Shown one piece after another: positions 7,813-14,329 of a stretch of DNA of 36,762 nt. Both the position numbers and the translations under genes were made by a program. Within the stretch, counting starts at the first letter, position 1. Each line of letters starts with the position of its first letter. This stretch comes from Actinomycetes bacterium (GTDB lineage Bacteria > Actinomycetota > Actinomycetes > Actinomycetales > Microbacteriaceae). Location of the stretch: NCBI GenBank assembly GCA_023386365.1, contig JAEWJX010000092.1, forward strand, positions 1-36,762, in the 5' to 3' direction. A model generated the notes under the pieces. That model made no database searches and was not told the origin of the DNA. It worked only from the letters and a program-made list of their open reading frames with translations.

Positions 7813-8609
7813 TGATCCGCTCGCTGCGTTCCGAGATGCTCAAGATCACCACCACGCGCACGTGGTGGATCCTCGCGCTGATCCTGTTCGGCTGGGTCGG
7901 CTTCAACGCCGGCGTCATCGGTGCCCTCGGCGGCGTCCTCGTGGAGCAGAGCGGGGGAGCGATCGGCGAGACGTCGATCCCGCCGCTCGCCTATAGCGCG
8001 GTGACCGCCGTCGGCTACGTCTTCCCGCTGCTCTTCGGCGCTCTCGCGTCCACGACCGAGTTCCGGCACCAGACGCTCACCCCCACCTTCTTGGCCACAC
8101 CCCGGCGCGGGATCGTGCTCACCGGCAAGGTGGGTACGGGGCTCATCTGGGGCGCCGTCTACGGTCTCGTCGGCCTCATCGCATCCGTCGGGATCGGCGC
8201 ACTCGTCATGCAGCTCGTGGGCGTCGACCCCGACCTGGGATCGAGCGACACGTGGGCGCTGGTCGGTCGTGCTCTGCTCGCGATGGCGCTCTGGGCCGTG
8301 ATCGGTGTGGCACTCGGCGTGTTGATCCCGAACCAGGTGGCCGTGATCGTGATCGTGCTGGCGTTCACGCAGTTCCTCGAACCGCTGCTGCGCACCGCGA
8401 CCGCCTTCTGGGAGTGGACGGCCGCCGTCGGCAAGTTCCTGCCGGGGGCCGCGACGGATGCCCTGGTCGGGTCGAGCATCTACACGATGCTCACCGGCAG
8501 TTCCGCAGAGGCCCTCGAATGGTGGCAGGGTGGACTCGTGCTCGGCGCGTATGCCGCGCTGTTCCTCGTCGCCGGTGCGCTCACCACCTGGCGTCGCGAC
8601 GTGACCTGA
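7812..8609 (+). CDS. ABC-2 type exporter permease
   Basis: A 265-residue membrane protein with about six transmembrane segments. The N-terminus MIRSLRSEMLKITTTRTWW followed by a long hydrophobic helix is characteristic of ABC-2 family permeases paired with BcrA-type ATPases. ATG at 7812 overlaps the ATPase stop (TGATG); the adjacent GTG at 7809 is a possible alternative start. It forms the membrane pore of an exporter with the preceding ATPase. Substrate unknown. It is followed within 17 nt by the acetyltransferase gene, which has its own Shine-Dalgarno sequence and may be in the same transcript. Confidence 0.9.
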   Translation: MIRSLRSEMLKITTTRTWWILALILFGWVGFNAGVIGALGGVLVEQSGGAIGETSIPPLAYSAVTAVGYVFPLLFGALASTTEFRHQTLTPTFLATPRRGIVLTGKVGTGLIWGAVYGLVGLIASVGIGALVMQLVGVDPDLGSSDTWALVGRALLAMALWAVIGVALGVLIPNQVAVIVIVLAFTQFLEPLLRTATAFWEWTAAVGKFLPGAATDALVGSSIYTMLTGSSAEALEWWQGGLVLGAYAALFLVAGALTTWRRDVT

Positions 8610-8626
8610 GAGACGGAGGGGGCCGG

Positions 8627-9205
8627 ATGCTCGAAGAGGAATACAACCCTCGGCGGGAGCTTCCGCAGCATCTGAAGAAGAAGCCGGCCCCCGAGCCCGA
8701 GTTCGCGTTCAGCATCCGCGACGCGGTCGAGGCCGACCTGCCCGACATCCGCGAGATCTACAACCACTACATCGCCAACTCGACGGTCACATTCGACGAG
8801 GAACCGCAGACGCTCAAGGAGCTGCGGTCCAAGTTCCGCCACAACGCGAAACTCGGCTACCCGTGGATCGTCGCGGTGTCACCGAGCGGCCAGATCCTCG
8901 GGTACGCGAACGTGTCGCCGTGGAAGCAGAAGGCCGCCTACCGGTTCACGGTCGAGAACTCGATCTATCTGCGCGCGGCGTCCACCGGCAAGGGTCTCGG
9001 CACGGCGCTCCTGGCAGAACTGCTGGAGCGGTCGAAGGCGGCGGGCATCAAGGAGGTCATCGCGGTGATCGCCGACAAGGGTGCGGATGCGTCGATCGCG
9101 ATGCACAAGGCGTTCGGTTTCACCGAAATCGGCCACATGGGCAAGGTCGGCTTCAAGTTCGGGCGGTGGCTCGGCACCGTGCTCATGCAGAAGAGCCTCA
9201 AGTAG
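8627..9205 (+). CDS. GNAT N-acetyltransferase, phosphinothricin/methionine-sulfoximine type
   Basis: A 192-residue GNAT acetyltransferase that uses acetyl-CoA. The sequence IREIYNHYIANSTVTFDEE, LGYANVSPWKQKAAYRFTVE and the acetyl-CoA loop TGKGLGTALL followed by MHKAFGFTEIGHM are hallmarks of the Pat/MddA subgroup, which N-acetylates phosphinothricin, methionine sulfoximine and related amino acids. An unusual charged N-terminal extension of about 30 residues (MLEEEYNPRRELPQHLKKK...) precedes the domain. The ATG at 8627 is preceded by GGAGGGGG at proper spacing, supporting the long start. It lies directly after the exporter genes; co-transcription could mean a resistance module, which is inference. 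Physiological substrate unproven. Confidence 0.85.
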   Translation: MLEEEYNPRRELPQHLKKKPAPEPEFAFSIRDAVEADLPDIREIYNHYIANSTVTFDEEPQTLKELRSKFRHNAKLGYPWIVAVSPSGQILGYANVSPWKQKAAYRFTVENSIYLRAASTGKGLGTALLAELLERSKAAGIKEVIAVIADKGADASIAMHKAFGFTEIGHMGKVGFKFGRWLGTVLMQKSLK

Positions 9206-9206
9206 C

Positions 9207-9833
9207 TCAGGCGCCGACCTCGGCCGCGACCTCGTCGCACAGCTCGACGGCGTCCTCGTAGCTCTCCTGACCGCCGGAGCCCTCGATCACCGAGACCCAG
9301 CTGTCGTCGGCGATCACGTTGACGATCGCGGGTGCGGCCACGTCGTCGCCGGTGCGCTCGTAGACGAGGTTCTCACCGTCGACACGCTCGTTGAGTCCCT
9401 GTTCGACGAGCGCCTCGATGGTGGCGCCGCGGGATACGTCGTCGAGTGGGGCGACCGACACGATCACCGAGTTCTCGGGTGCGTTCTCCTCACCCCAGAG
9501 GCACGTGATGCCGCCCGCCAACTGCTCGGGTGTGGGGTCGGCGAAGTAGGTGTCGCCGTACTTGCCGTCGGGGCCCGCGAGCAGCTCCCGGCCGAGGCCG
9601 GCGAACTCCGCGACCCGGGACGCGGGGAGCACAGCGGCGCAGGCGGTCGGCATCCGGAAGACGGGATCCGCCGAGGGGTTCGCGCTCGGGCTGGGCTCCT
9701 CGGAGGGGGAGCCGTCGGCGGTCGCGCTCGCGCGGGGTGCGGGGGAGGGCGTGTTGCATCCGGCGAGCACCAACGCGGCGGCGGCGACGAGGGCGATCGT
9801 GACGGGTTGTGTACCCATCCGTATCGCCCTCAT
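9207..9833 (-). CDS. Lipoprotein with a two-Cys C-terminal domain, function unknown
   Basis: A 208-residue secreted lipoprotein. Signal peptide with lipobox LAGC (lipidated Cys26), a Pro/Ser/Ala/Glu-rich linker to about residue 60, then a globular domain containing TACAAVLPASRV and, about 50 residues later, GITCLWGEE; these two Cys residues may form a disulfide. The same two motifs recur in the lipoprotein at 27782-28372, so they are probably paralogues. An AAAGGGG ribosome-binding site precedes the ATG at 9833 and a TAGATT -10 lies upstream. The stop codon is 1 nt from that of the convergent acetyltransferase gene. No functional assignment can be made. Confidence 0.82.
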   Translation of the reverse strand: MRAIRMGTQPVTIALVAAAALVLAGCNTPSPAPRASATADGSPSEEPSPSANPSADPVFRMPTACAAVLPASRVAEFAGLGRELLAGPDGKYGDTYFADPTPEQLAGGITCLWGEENAPENSVIVSVAPLDDVSRGATIEALVEQGLNERVDGENLVYERTGDDVAAPAIVNVIADDSWVSVIEGSGGQESYEDAVELCDEVAAEVGA

Positions 9834-9855
9834 CGCCGCCCCTTTCGTCGTCGAG

Positions 9856-9861
9856 AATCTA
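9856..9861 (-). promoter_or_regulatory. Putative -10 (TAGATT) for the lipoprotein gene
   Basis: On the minus strand TAGATT lies 22 bases before the ATG at 9833, leaving a short leader that carries the AAAGGGG ribosome-binding site. Confidence 0.4.
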
Positions 9862-9869
9862 TCAGCGCC

Positions 9870-10643
9870 TCATCCGCGCGGGGTCGCCCGGCTGAGCACC
9901 AGGTACCCGAGGACCGCGCCGAGGACTGCCGGGATGAGTGCGGCCGACGCAACCCCGAGGGTGCCGAGGTCGGCGAGCGCCTGCCAGAACGAGCCCCACG
10001 CGTCGGTGAACGTGACGATCGCGATGGCGCCCACCACCAGGATCCCGAGGATGCCGAACGACACGATGAGTCCGGTGGCCTTCCAGCGCACGTACATCGC
10101 CGCGAAGATCGTGCCCGTGAAGAGGAAGAACACGAGCCAGCAGAAGTAGATCCACCACTGGGCGAACCAGCCGTCCTGGCTGGCGAAGTACAGCGTCCGG
10201 AAGAACGAACCGTCGAGGCCCCACCCGCCGGTGAGTTCCTCGATCCATGCCCCGAGGGTCATGATGCTCGCGTACCCGATCGCGAGCAACACGAAGGCGA
10301 GGATCGCGCCTTGAGAGAAGGAGCGCCGGGTCGACCCGTAGCCGAGGGCCAGCGGGAAGGTGAGGTTCAGCGCCTGCACGGCGACGATCATCATGTACAC
10401 GAAGACGAACGAGACCGCCCCGTTGTACTGGATGCCGGCGGCGGCGTCCGACGACTGGGTGGCGTCGAGGTTGATGAAGATCAGCCACCAGATCGTCCAG
10501 TTCATGACGAAGATCGCGCCCAGGATCGCGACCGGCCACCCGATGACGGTCGCCGGGTTGGCGGTGATGAGCTTCACGATCCGCCAGACGCGGCCCAACG
10601 GCGTCGTGGGGGATGTGGAGGCGGTGACGGTGACGGCGCTCAT
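9870..10643 (-). CDS. ABC transporter-associated membrane protein (ytr-like operon)
   Basis: A 257-residue membrane protein with about six hydrophobic segments and a short Ser/Thr-rich cytoplasmic N-terminus. It has no strong motif but follows the ATPase gene with a 4-bp ATGA overlap, so it is almost certainly the membrane subunit of that ABC system. GntR (YtrA type) - ATPase - permease is a familiar arrangement in Gram-positive bacteria (ytrABCDEF of Bacillus is the best-known relative). Role and substrate are unknown; cell-wall antibiotic response is the family's usual association. Confidence 0.8.
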   Translation of the reverse strand: MSAVTVTASTSPTTPLGRVWRIVKLITANPATVIGWPVAILGAIFVMNWTIWWLIFINLDATQSSDAAAGIQYNGAVSFVFVYMMIVAVQALNLTFPLALGYGSTRRSFSQGAILAFVLLAIGYASIMTLGAWIEELTGGWGLDGSFFRTLYFASQDGWFAQWWIYFCWLVFFLFTGTIFAAMYVRWKATGLIVSFGILGILVVGAIAIVTFTDAWGSFWQALADLGTLGVASAALIPAVLGAVLGYLVLSRATPRG

Positions 10644-11551
10644 GCCTTCTCTCCGTTCGTGCGGTCGGCGCTGTCGCCGAGGGTGGTGGTGCGGATGACG
10701 AGCTGCTGCAGCGAGACCGGTGCGAGTTCGAGGCCCGCCGCCTGGGCGGCGGCACGGCCCGACGCGTCCAGCCCAGCGATCGTCGCGGTGGCGAGTCCGC
10801 CGAGTCCGGAGCGGTGGAGGACCTCACGGTCGGCGGTGAACGCGTCGACCGCGCCCCGCGCGCCGACGACGTCGACCGCGGAGCCGCGCAGGTCGTCGGC
10901 GGCGGAGTCGATGACGATGCGACCCTCGTCGATGACGAGCACATGCTCGAGCAGGTTGGACACCTCGTCGATGAGGTGCGTCGACAGCACGACCGTGCGG
11001 GGGTTCTCGGCGTAGTCGGCGAGCAGCACGTCGTAGAACAGCTGCCGTGCGACGGCGTCGAGGCCGAGGTAGGGCTCGTCGAAGAAGGTGAGGGGTGCGC
11101 GGCTCGCGAGCCCGACGATGACGCCGACGGCCGAGAGCTGACCGCGGGAGAGCTTCTTCATCCGGCGGTTCACGGGCACCCGGAACTGCTCGACCAGGTC
11201 GGCGGCGAACGCGGCGTCCCAGTCGGCGAAGAACCACGGAGCGCTGGTGAGCACGTGCTTCACGCGGAAGTCGTCCGGGTAGCGCTGGCTCTCCTTGATG
11301 AAGCACACCCGGTCGAGCACGCGTGCGTTCTCGACGGGCTTCTCGCCGAACACCTCGATGGTGCCGTGGGTGGCGAACTCCTGCCCGGTGAGCAGTTGCA
11401 TGAGGGTGGTCTTGCCGGCCCCGTTGCGACCGAGCAGACCGTAGATGCGGTTCTCTTCGAGCGCGAAGGTGGCGTCGGCGACCGCGTGCACGGCGCCCGA
11501 GCCGACCCCGTAGGTCTTGCTCAGGCCGTCGACCTTGATGACGGTGTTCAT
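10640..11551 (-). CDS. ABC transporter ATP-binding protein (ytr-like operon)
   Basis: A 303-residue ATPase. Walker A GRNGAGKT (41-48), signature LSRGQ in KKLSRGQLSA, Walker B LTFFDEPYLGLD and the switch His in LSTHLIDE are intact. The Phe-rich Walker B and the LSRGQ signature place it in the group found next to YtrA-type regulators rather than with drug exporters of the BcrA type. Its start overlaps the regulator's stop and its stop overlaps the membrane protein's start, so the three genes are translationally coupled. Energises a transport or sensing complex of unknown substrate. Confidence 0.92.
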   Translation of the reverse strand: MNTVIKVDGLSKTYGVGSGAVHAVADATFALEENRIYGLLGRNGAGKTTLMQLLTGQEFATHGTIEVFGEKPVENARVLDRVCFIKESQRYPDDFRVKHVLTSAPWFFADWDAAFAADLVEQFRVPVNRRMKKLSRGQLSAVGVIVGLASRAPLTFFDEPYLGLDAVARQLFYDVLLADYAENPRTVVLSTHLIDEVSNLLEHVLVIDEGRIVIDSAADDLRGSAVDVVGARGAVDAFTADREVLHRSGLGGLATATIAGLDASGRAAAQAAGLELAPVSLQQLVIRTTTLGDSADRTNGEKA

Positions 11552-11928
11552 CGGTCGACCTCCCCGATCATGCCTGCGAGCTGCGCGGGGGTGATCCCGA
11601 GCTTCTCGGCCTCGGCGAGCAGGGGAGTGACGTACTGCTCCCGGAACTGGTCGCGGCGTTGGGCCACGAGGCGCGCGCGGGCGCCGTCGGCGACGAACAT
11701 GCCGATCCCTCTCTTCTTGTAGAGGATCCCCGTGTCGACGAGCAGGTTGACACCTTTGCCGGCGGTCGCCGGGTTGATGCGCAGGTATGCGGCCAGCTCA
11801 TTGGTGGAGGGAACCTGGGTCTCTTCGGGCAACGCGCCGGAGATGACGTCGTTCTCGATCTGTTCAGCGATCTGAAGGAAGATCGGGCGGCTGTCGTCCA
11901 CGCTTGCTCCTGTGGGTGGTTGGTTCAT
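11548..11928 (-). CDS. GntR-family (YtrA subfamily) transcriptional regulator
   Basis: A 126-residue regulator. The winged helix (about residues 15-80) begins SRPIFLQIAEQIENDVISG and contains LPEETQVPSTNELAAYLRINPATAGKG, the GntR recognition helix, ending in the wing KKRGIGMFV; the short C-terminal ~45 residues, without a large effector domain, are typical of the YtrA subfamily. I choose the ATG at 11928, because the domain begins soon after it and a large inverted repeat sits across it; an upstream in-frame ATG at 11970 would place the operator inside the gene. First gene of an operon with the ATPase and membrane protein. Expected to repress its own operon until an unknown effector is sensed. 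Confidence 0.88.
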   Translation of the reverse strand: MNQPPTGASVDDSRPIFLQIAEQIENDVISGALPEETQVPSTNELAAYLRINPATAGKGVNLLVDTGILYKKRGIGMFVADGARARLVAQRRDQFREQYVTPLLAEAEKLGITPAQLAGMIGEVDR

Positions 11929-11945
11929 TACTTGAGTAACTAACC
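11922..11945. promoter_or_regulatory. Inverted-repeat operator at the GntR gene start
   Basis: A 24-bp dyad: outer arms GGTT (11922-11925) and AACC (11942-11945), inner arms TTACT (11928-11932) and AGTAA (11935-11939) around TG. It covers the start codon and the region just upstream of the regulator, the position expected for autorepression. It also lies 30-50 bp upstream of the divergent amidase -10. Confidence 0.6.
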
Positions 11946-11974
11946 AAGCAGGTCGCGTGGGAGATGTCAACCCG

Positions 11975-11980
11975 TAATGT
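11975..11980 (+). promoter_or_regulatory. Leaderless -10 element (TAATGT) for the amidase gene
   Basis: TAATGT is followed by six bases and the GTG at 11987, supporting that GTG as the start. Confidence 0.55.
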
Positions 11981-11986
11981 CGAAGG

Positions 11987-13411
11987 GTGTTCGAACTTCA
12001 CCACCTGAGCGCCGTCGAGCAGCTCGACTGGCTGCGCCGCGGCGAAGTCACCTCCCGTGAGCTCACCGAGCACTACCTGGCACGCATCGAGCGCCTCGAT
12101 CCCGAGCTCGGCGCATTCGCCGTCGTGGATGCGGATGGCGCCCTGCTGCGCGCCGACGCCGTCGAGGACCAGCCGCACGCCGCCGCGCTGTGGGGGCTCC
12201 CGACCGCCGACAAGAACCTCGTCGCCCGCGCCGGTCGCGTCACCACCTTCGGCTCGCGCGCCTTCGCCGGTCACATCCCCGACGAGAGTGACGAGCTCGC
12301 TCAGGTACTCGACGATGCGGGCGCCGTGAGTCTCGGCGCGACCAGTGCGCCCGAGTTCGGCTTCCCGAGCTACACCGAACCGCTCGCCGGGCGTCCCGCG
12401 CGCAATCCCTACGATCGGGCACTCGGCGCCGGGGGTTCGAGCGGCGGGGCGGCGGTTGCGGTCTCCGCGGGTTTGCTTCCTGTCGCGCCGGGTTCGGACG
12501 GCGGCGGGTCCATCCGCATCCCCGCGGCGGCCACGGGGCTCGTGGGTCTCAAGCCGTCGCGCGGTCGCATCCCTGCGGCATCCGGATTCGAGAGCCTCGC
12601 GGGACTCGTCGTGGGGGGTCCGCTCGCGCGCTCGGTGGCGGATGCGGGGCTGCTGCTCGACGCGCTCGTCGCCCCCTCCGGCTCCCGCGCCCCCTGGGCG
12701 ACGGCACCCCCCGACGCCGACGGCTCACCGTTCCTGAGCGCGGCGACCCGTGGGGAGGGGCGCTTCCAACTCGCCGTCACGACCGACAGTCCCTGGTCGA
12801 CGAGCTACGAGCTGACGCTCGACCCCGCGGCGCGGGTGGCGCTCGACCTCGCGATCTCGGAGTTCAGTGCGCTGGGGCACGGCCTGGACGAACTGCGTGT
12901 GCCCGACGAGCCGGGCTACGCGGATGCGTTCAGATCGATCTGGCAGGCGGGCGCCGCGACGCTCGTGCTGGATGACGCACAGCTGGAGGCGGTCGAACCT
13001 CTCACGCGGTGGCTGATCGAACGCGGTCGTCGCCTCGGTGCCCGCGAGCTCGGTGACGCCCTCGCGTGGCTGGCCGGCTACGAACGGCGCACGATCGACC
13101 GCTTCGCCCCGTTCGACGCCGTGCTGACGCCGGCGCTGGCGCTCACGCCCCGACCGATCGGCTGGTACGACTCGTCCGACGGCGAGGAGAACTTCGCGCA
13201 GCAGTGCCGGTACACGCCGTTCACGAGCTTCGTCAACGTGAGCGGGCTCCCGGCGATCACCCTCCCGGTGCACGTCACCGAGGAGGGGTTGCCGATGGGG
13301 GTGCAGCTCATCGGCCGCCCGGGTGGCGAGCGCACCCTCCTCGCGCTCGGGGCGCAGTTGGAACGGCGCATCGCCTGGCATCGGCGCCATCCACCCGCCT
13401 GGGGGATGTGA
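11987..13411 (+). CDS. Amidase (amidase-signature family)
   Basis: A 474-residue Ser-cisSer-Lys hydrolase that cleaves carboxamide bonds. The catalytic Lys76 lies in GLPTADKNL, the cis-Ser151 in GGSSGG (149-154) and the nucleophile Ser175 in SDGGGSIRIPA, with the usual 24-residue spacing between the two serines. No signal peptide, so cytoplasmic. It is not in a gatCAB cluster and lacks GatA-like context, so it is probably a catabolic or detoxifying amidase rather than the tRNA amidotransferase subunit. GTG start placed by the leaderless -10. It runs toward the TetR gene with 8 nt between stop codons. Substrate unknown. Confidence 0.9.
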   Translation: MFELHHLSAVEQLDWLRRGEVTSRELTEHYLARIERLDPELGAFAVVDADGALLRADAVEDQPHAAALWGLPTADKNLVARAGRVTTFGSRAFAGHIPDESDELAQVLDDAGAVSLGATSAPEFGFPSYTEPLAGRPARNPYDRALGAGGSSGGAAVAVSAGLLPVAPGSDGGGSIRIPAAATGLVGLKPSRGRIPAASGFESLAGLVVGGPLARSVADAGLLLDALVAPSGSRAPWATAPPDADGSPFLSAATRGEGRFQLAVTTDSPWSTSYELTLDPAARVALDLAISEFSALGHGLDELRVPDEPGYADAFRSIWQAGAATLVLDDAQLEAVEPLTRWLIERGRRLGARELGDALAWLAGYERRTIDRFAPFDAVLTPALALTPRPIGWYDSSDGEENFAQQCRYTPFTSFVNVSGLPAITLPVHVTEEGLPMGVQLIGRPGGERTLLALGAQLERRIAWHRRHPPAWGM

Positions 13412-13419
13412 CTCCGGCC

Positions 13420-14118
13420 TCAGGAGGGGGTGGTCCCGAGGCCCATGGAGTCTCCGAGTGAGACGAACGGCTCGGGTGCGGGCTCGTCGAGCACCGAGGG
13501 TTGGGGAGCGATGACCCCCGACACGATCGCGCGGATCGCGAACTCGGTCGAGCGGGCGAGATCGACGTCTCCGGGTGACAGCAGCCACTGCACCTGCAGG
13601 CCATCCATGACGGCGAGGATCGCGGCCGCCGCGTCGTCGATGCGCGACCGATCGACGATGCCGTGCTCTTCGCACACCACGTCGAGTGCGTGGCGCACCT
13701 CGGCGCGGAGGGTGGCGTAGCGACCCTCGAAGAACTCGCGCGCCGGGTGGTCGTCGGTGACCGATTCGGCCGACAGGACAGCGTAGGCCTGCACGATGCC
13801 GGGGCGTCCGCTGTTGAGGATCGCGGTGCGCACGAGGTGCCGGAACAGTTCGATCCCGTCGGGGATGTGCTGGTCGGCGAGGTGGGCGACGTCGGTCTGG
13901 TCGCGGTAGCTGAGCACCTCGAGCAGCAGCCGGTCCTTCGATCCGAAGTGGTGAAGGATGCCGGCGTGCGTCATGTCGACCTGGTCGGCGATCTCGGTGA
14001 GGGGGGCCTTGTTGTAGCCCTTGCTCCCGAAGGTCTGCAGCGCTGCTTTGAGGATCTCCTGCCGGCGCTGGATGGTCTCCTGACGCATCTTCGGCTCGCG
14101 GCGCCGCGGGGTGGTCAT
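13420..14118 (-). CDS. TetR-family transcriptional regulator
   Basis: A 232-residue repressor. The helix-turn-helix lies near residues 15-65: RRQEILKAALQTFGSKGYNKAPLTEIADQVDMTHAGILHHFGSKDRLLLEVL, a standard TetR N-terminus (quoted here by its landmarks FGSKGY, LTEIADQVDM, GILHHFGSKD). The C-terminal ligand domain shows no specific motif. The ATG at 14118 follows a TATAGT -10 by seven bases (leaderless), and a perfect inverted repeat sits just upstream of that -10, so it probably represses itself. It is divergent from the GH3 operon across 211 bp and might influence it, but its operator is far closer to its own promoter. Confidence 0.9.
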   Translation of the reverse strand: MTTPRRREPKMRQETIQRRQEILKAALQTFGSKGYNKAPLTEIADQVDMTHAGILHHFGSKDRLLLEVLSYRDQTDVAHLADQHIPDGIELFRHLVRTAILNSGRPGIVQAYAVLSAESVTDDHPAREFFEGRYATLRAEVRHALDVVCEEHGIVDRSRIDDAAAAILAVMDGLQVQWLLSPGDVDLARSTEFAIRAIVSGVIAPQPSVLDEPAPEPFVSLGDSMGLGTTPS

Positions 14119-14125
14119 GCGGGCG

Positions 14126-14131
14126 ACTATA
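14126..14131 (-). promoter_or_regulatory. Leaderless -10 element (TATAGT) for the TetR gene
   Basis: On the minus strand TATAGT is followed by seven bases and the ATG at 14118; the TetR operator candidate lies 10 bp upstream. Confidence 0.55.
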
Positions 14132-14141
14132 GCACCGGCTT

Positions 14142-14159
14142 ACTTACCGAGGAGTAAGT
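14142..14159. promoter_or_regulatory. TetR operator candidate (ACTTAC-N6-GTAAGT)
   Basis: A perfect 6-6-6 inverted repeat occupying the -35 zone of the tetR promoter. An overlapping CTTACT/AGTAAG pair gives an alternative register. Position and symmetry fit autorepression. Confidence 0.6.
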
Positions 14160-14198
14160 CAAGGTGCGTGTTTCTCTCCCTCCCGCGCGGTCGCAAAC

Positions 14199-14216
14199 CG
14201 TGGGAGCGATCCCACG
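14199..14216. promoter_or_regulatory. CebR/CelR-like LacI-family operator
   Basis: CGTGGGAGCGATCCCACG is an 18-bp palindrome with 7-base arms. Its core TGGGAGCGATCCCA matches 13 of 14 positions of the actinobacterial cello-oligosaccharide operator TGGGAGCGCTCCCA bound by CebR (Streptomyces) and CelR (Thermobifida). It lies 114 bp upstream of the GH3 start. No LacI-family gene is in the window, so the regulator would be encoded elsewhere. Confidence 0.72.
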
Positions 14217-14316
14217 ACACGCCACTTGACCAGGGGTTTTGACGCGAACGGCGACGATTGGTTGCAACTTGCTGACTGGCATGTAAGTATTTCGCCAGCG
14301 CCACCCACTCAACGAC

Positions 14317-14322
14317 GAGGAG
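14317..14322 (+). promoter_or_regulatory. Ribosome-binding site deciding the GH3 start
   Basis: GAGGAG seven bases before the GTG at 14330. This gene is therefore leadered, unlike many neighbours, in agreement with control at an upstream operator. Confidence 0.6.
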
Positions 14323-14329
14323 CACCACC

